Assembly (NCBI GenBank): GCA_000827265.1
Contig: KN834788.1
Location: 62,001-126,000, forward strand
DNA length: 64,000 nt
Source: Collybiopsis luxurians FD-317 M1
Lineage: Eukaryota > Basidiomycota > Agaricomycetes > Agaricales > Omphalotaceae
Reading direction: 5' to 3'
In this document: one piece after another, positions 59,792 through 64,000 of the stretch
How the letters are laid out: each line of letters begins with the position of its first letter
Position numbering within the stretch: the first letter of the stretch is position 1
The notes under the pieces: model-generated
Databases searched by the model: none
Told to the model about the DNA's origin: nothing
The model's input: only the letters and a program-made list of their open reading frames with translations
Translations under genes and position numbers: made by a program

Positions 59792-59869
59792 TATATGAGC
59801 TTACATTATTTCATATCAATATACTTACTTATCTGTATAGACTCATGAATACTGTCAAAATTCACTCTT

Positions 59870-60542
59870 TGTTATGCCCTACACTATTTTTTCCACTCTT
59901 TCCAACCAGTACACTCACCACACAACTTGATAATAGTTCTACCATTCAATCCAGACTCTCCAAATCTGACATGCATTTCTCAAGGCAAACTAACCAGTTG
60001 CCCATTCCAAATTCCTATTCACAAGACCACATGTCTTTCCGCAGAGTATAAAAGCCTCGTACCTACATCTCTCACAATAATGCTGTTATTACCTGAACTA
60101 TCTTGACCTGTGTTGTTTCTATTCTTTTGTTCACTAGTTTTCTAATATTATTCTGCTTAACACTGAGTCAAGCAAACCCCATTGACACCAAGTCACTGGC
60201 TTATCTACCTCTCACTTGTTGAACTGATCAACAAGACTATTTGACTGCTGTAGCCTTTCAAATATTCCATCTCATAGGGTAAACAGACACCGAGTCATGA
60301 ACCTTCTGAGTCAACCCTCATTAATACCATCTTAATGAGTTCTTTCGATATACAATTTCTAGTTACACCGAGCTACTAGATTTGTTATTCAACACTCAAG
60401 GATCATTCCTCAACATCCAATACACAGACCATACAGGACTTGTTCACCTGTCATACATAGCAACTCCCCATTGCGTATTCTGTCTCAGCTGTGGTATAAT
60501 AAATTACTTTCTATTCCTTGAACCTACTACAAGCTTCTAACA
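59870..60542. mobile_element. LTR-like segment (possible solo LTR)
   Basis: It starts TGTTATGCCC and ends CTTCTAACA, giving short inverted ends TGTTA...TAACA. A TATA-like AGTATAAAAGCC (60045-60056) and an AATAAA-like signal (60498-60503) lie inside in the expected order. No second LTR, no gag-pol coding and no clean 5-bp target duplication was found, so this is tentative. Confidence 0.35.
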
Positions 60543-60680
60543 ACAAAGGTAGTAAAAGGTCCTAACACTCTTATTTATTGAACCAAGAATTAAACTTACT
60601 TGCATCAGCCTCATTACTGGAATATAGGCATCTAGTATTCACATGTGTAAATATCTTTTCTGACTTGAACTGGTGTCAGC

Positions 60681-61206
60681 TAGGGGTTGTGCATGGCTGG
60701 GCTGGGTCATGAACCCTGGGTTTGGGTCAGTGTCAGGTGGGTCAGGGTCAGTCAAAATTCTGATCAGAGTTGGGTTGGATCTGGGTCAAAGTTAAGATTT
60801 TCTGAGCAAGGCACAATGAATGCAAAATTTGTTATATATAAGCAAATATTTTATCAACAACACATGATAAGACACAGGGCAGTCCTTATCTTTAACTCAG
60901 GAGGACCAGAACTATGCATTACATAAGAGATTGAAGCCCCAGAGAGTGACCATGGGTTAAATAATGATTCCCCAGTGCCCACCTCAATGTAGCATCTTGG
61001 AGGAATTTCAATTGATAAAGAAGTGACTCCTGGCATAGTCCATCTTTTATGTCAGTGCTAAATTGAACAGGCCCCTCTCATGCTGGGGCACCCTGACCCA
61101 TAAGTCGGCGATCAGAAAAATGCTGACCGTGACTCTTAACCCTTGTTAACCCTTGAGCTGGGTTGGGTTGGGTCACGAGTCAGTGACCTGACCATGCACA
61201 TCTCTA
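60681..61206. mobile_element. hAT-type MITE, 526 bp, with empty site in the window
   Basis: The left end TAGGGGTTGTGCATGG and right end (inverted) TAGAGATGTGCATGG are flanked by GTGTCAGC (60673-60680) and GTGTCAAC (61207-61214), an 8-bp duplication with one mismatch. The interior has many TGGGTCA words near both ends. The flanking sequence without the element exists at about 58478-58545. Confidence 0.78.
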
Positions 61207-62251
61207 GTGTCAACCCTAATGGTTTGGCCTTTGCCGATTGCAGCCATACCCCAGTCATATTATATAAATGGCTTAATTCAAGCAGTTGCATTATGTATTG
61301 CATAGATTTATACACTGCAGCTTTAAATATACAGTACTAATCAGCACTTTCACTAGAGTATGGGCAGTATAAGCTGAGGGCCCCTCTGGCTGAAAATAAA
61401 AAATGAATTTTTCAGCATCTCGGTATTATGAGCAGCATGTAGTGGTACTTTCAAAGATGATAGTGCTGAAGGGCTGTTTGGACCTCAAGAGGTCAGCAGG
61501 GAGTCTGTCAGAATGGAAGGGAGAGCAGTACCAGAGAAGAGAGGAGCAGATGTGTTCTTTTACATGTGTAGTTCCAAGTTGAGAAAGAAACATGTTCCAT
61601 CATTGCAGAACTTTGAGCTTGACATATACTAGTGAGGACTTCGAGTCCTGTACATAGTTTTTAGGTGAAAAATCAATGTATTCTTCTACCAATAATGTCC
61701 ATTATAAGAATTGCTCATTGCTCAGGTGGGGGTAAAGAGGATGTTGTACTTGACAGGCATGAGAAAATGGTAAGGTTTGACAGTTGAGGGAACCGAATTT
61801 GAGTCAGGAATTGGTACGGAACACCACTTGGCGTGTTCCGCTGACTGTCAGCGATGAAGTCCCCCAGCTTCAGCGATGCATCAGTGGCAGGTCATTACAT
61901 CATCCTTTCTCTCCTTCAACTCCCTGCCCCATTGTACCTCAAGAAAATGTGTAAATCGAATGAAAAGAAGAAAAGAAAAAAGTAAAGAAGTCCGGCAAAG
62001 TAGATTCCGGAGACAGAGAAGCAAAGAGAAGTGAAGTTGGGGCTGCGCAAGAAGATTGCAGCTCCGACAAAGCTATTTTAATGAATCTACATTAAGGAAA
62101 AGAATTACTACCACAATAGACCTCCTGAGTCCCGGGTTGTAGTTCAATATAATCCAACCAGACCTTGTTCAGCATTAGCAGGGAAAATAGAGTGAAAGGA
62201 AAAGTGCTGTTTCTATGTTTTATGCTTTTTGCCAGGTATTGTGGTTCATTT

Positions 62252-62542
62252 TAGAGATGGGCACGAGTGTTTTCGCAAGTAGCACCATTTTTGAGCTTGT
62301 TAAATGCACATTGAAATCCCAGTCAGAATGAGTATAAATAGAATAGGGTTTAGTCAAAATTTCATTAGCTTAGAGTTTCAACCATTTTTGGATCACTGCT
62401 CCCTGTCCAGCAATCAAAATTTGAACCATGAGCCATTAAAATCCCTTACTAATTATACTCATTTTGACCAGAATTTCGATGGCTGTTCAATTAACAAGCT
62501 TAAAAATGGTCGCACTCGCGAAAACACTTGTGCCTATGTTTA
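62252..62542. mobile_element. hAT-type foldback MITE, 291 bp, with about 95-bp inverted repeats
   Basis: The left arm TAGAGATGGGCACGAGTG... and the right arm (inverted) TAAACATAGGCACAAGTG... stay alignable for about 95 bases, sharing GTTTTCGC, CCATTTTT, AGCTTGTTAA and AATGAGTATA. Flanks GTTCATTT (62244-62251) and GTTTATTT (62543-62550) form an 8-bp duplication with one mismatch. No coding capacity. Confidence 0.72.
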
Positions 62543-62550
62543 GTTTATTT

Positions 62551-63059
62551 ACTATAGAATATGCATTGCTAACGTAAGTACCTTAAGATTTGCCATTTTA
62601 AGAGTACATCGTATATGAAGCTTTAGATAACCAATTGGAATCTCGGTCGAAGGTGTAGCTGGGAACTGCTGATGGGACTGCCGCCTTAGCGGAGCTCAGC
62701 ATTCTTGTGGCAATGGTAGTTAAGTCATGCGACCGAGCGATGTTATCAAAGTTTGGAAATGAACGTCTCTGGAACAGCGTAACTTCTCCGATATATGAAG
62801 CTTCTATACCTGATTCCTCCTTCCGATGGCATCGGCAAACACATCTAAAATTAGACACACTACTAATACTTCTAGAGACGGTCCAACGACTCTTCTGGTT
62901 CCAACACTTCTTCCCTCGTGTTGTACGCCTCATGGTCATGGACATGTTCAAACACCGCACAAAAAACTCAGCCTGACGTTCCATTCACTATTTACTTCTT
63001 ATATATAGTAACCTCGGATCTGTCTATCATCCAGCTACCACCGTCGACTTTTCTCTCTA
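62551..63059. other. Intergenic, upstream of the NmrA-like gene
   Basis: About 500 bases. Open frames on both strands overlap each other and show no domain. The last 60 bases before the ATG are pyrimidine-rich, as in many fungal promoters and leaders. Confidence 0.4.
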
Positions 63060-64000
63060 ATGTCTGTTGCATCTGTATTCCTCCTCGGGGCGACAGGTTA
63101 CGTTGGAGGTCATATTCTGACATCTTTGGCCAAAGACTATCCAGAATTTCCTGTTCGCGCACTTGTACGGAACCTCACTCCAGAGAAGACTGCTGCATTG
63201 AAAGCTCTCCACGCAAAAATTGACCCGATAGAGGGCTCATTGGCCGACCTGAAATTGATCGAGGAAGAGGCCAAGAAGGCTGACATTGTAATAAACTTCG
63301 GCACTGTAGGCGATCTGCCAAGTGTAGAAGGTCAGGCGGAAGCTCTCTTGACATAAATTATCGGTTCGAAATACTAATTGACCAAATCAGCTCTCCTACG
63401 TGGTCAGCTGGCAAGGAGCGACACCAAACCGACCATTATCCCGATTCACATTTACCTGTCCGGTACCGGCCTCTTAGCTGATGGCTCCAAAGGTGAACTC
63501 TGGGCACCTGAAGAACTCTGGATCGATACCAAATATGACTCGAGCAGTCTCGAGAAAAGTAAAGTAGAATTGATGAAGAATGATTGCCTAGCCATTGTCG
63601 AGGCCGAAAAGACGGGAAAGATACGAACAATGATCATGTGTCCAGGTATAATTTATGGTAAGTCCATACTATTAAAGCGTCAGAACCATCTATCGCACCA
63701 TATCTAGGTATTGGAGCAGGTGAGTATACACTGAAATCATGGTACATTCAGAATTGAGTTGGATACACAGGACTTCAAAAAATCTCCTCTACTCATCGTG
63801 TCTACCTTGATTTTATCTTTGAACATAAAACTGGATACTCGGGTAATATTTCTTCCTCCGCTGAACTGCCTATGATCAACGCTGAGAATTTGAATAGGCA
63901 CCTTCGGTCCAGGTCGCAATGTTTATGGATTTGTGCATATACAGGACATAGCGGACGCTGTATCCATGCTCATACAAAAAGTTTTGGCTGCTGAAAGCCT
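63060..64000 (+). CDS. NmrA-like / atypical SDR NAD(P)-binding protein, 5' part
   Basis: Exons 63060-63330, 63391-63657, 63708-63719, 63771-63842 and 63898-64000 (cut by the window end) encode about 241 residues so far. The Rossmann motif F-L-L-G-A-T-G-Y-V-G-G lies at residues 7-17. L-P-S-V-E, I-Y-L-S-G-T-G-L-L-A-D-G, M-C-P-G-I-I-Y-G-I-G-A and F-V-H-I-Q-D-I-A-D-A follow as in fungal NAD-dependent epimerase/NmrA-like proteins. Exon 3 is 12 nt. These proteins are reductases, epimerases or redox-sensing regulators. Distance from the metabolic genes (13 kb of transposon debris) leaves its membership in the cluster open. Confidence 0.82.

Noticed and set aside
1..64000. Polyketide synthase, NRPS, terpene synthase genes and CRISPR arrays
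   Set aside because: I looked for their signature motifs or regular spaced repeats and saw none; the cluster idea rests on PLP and redox enzymes only.

Overview
The window looks like nuclear DNA of a mushroom-forming basidiomycete (Agaricomycetes). The genes are cut by many 45-75 nt introns, several exons are only 4-27 nt long, a membrane-protein family expanded in Agaricomycetes is present, and the spacers are full of small DNA transposons. One 196-base assembly gap lies at 35067-35262. I rebuilt the gene models by hand from splice sites, frame and family similarity. Each full model below closes on a whole number of codons, but none was checked against RNA or a database.

Layout. 1-10.1 kb holds ordinary genes: the start of a CoA-transferase family III protein (-), a DUF202 vacuolar-type membrane protein (+), mitochondrial ribosomal protein bL33m (+) and a seven-helix membrane protein (+). 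Part of a doubtful gene lies at 11.0-12.1 kb. 14.0-31.2 kb is a run of metabolic genes: an ornithine-decarboxylase-like enzyme (ODC1, -), a short-chain dehydrogenase (+), a 13-exon flavin monooxygenase (-), a P450 (+), a second P450 (-) and an MDR reductase (+). 31.3-37.5 kb is an island of small hAT-type transposons, some nested. 37.8-49.8 kb is a second metabolic block: a cystathionine gamma-synthase-like PLP enzyme (-), a second ODC-like enzyme (ODC2, -), a GNAT acetyltransferase (+) and two amino acid permeases of the APC family (-,+). 49.9-62.6 kb is transposon debris: a PIF1/Helitron helicase tail, a broken hAT transposase with a foreign gene fragment inside it, a mariner-like element, an LTR-like element and two more hAT-type elements. 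The window ends inside an NmrA-like NAD(P)-binding protein (+).

Working together. The gamma-class PLP enzyme, two ODC-fold decarboxylases, FMO, two P450s, SDR, MDR reductase, acetyltransferase and two permeases look like one specialised-metabolism cluster acting on an amino-acid-derived amine. Pairing a gamma-substituting PLP enzyme with an ODC-like decarboxylase is the opening logic of loline alkaloid synthesis (LolC/LolD) in Epichloe, so a loline-like amine or alkaloid pathway is the main hypothesis; this is inference. The genes mostly sit as divergent pairs that may share promoters. Supporting oddities are GC-AG introns concentrated in these genes, a Leu in place of the catalytic Cys in ODC1, and a conserved 4-nt micro-exon in both permeases.
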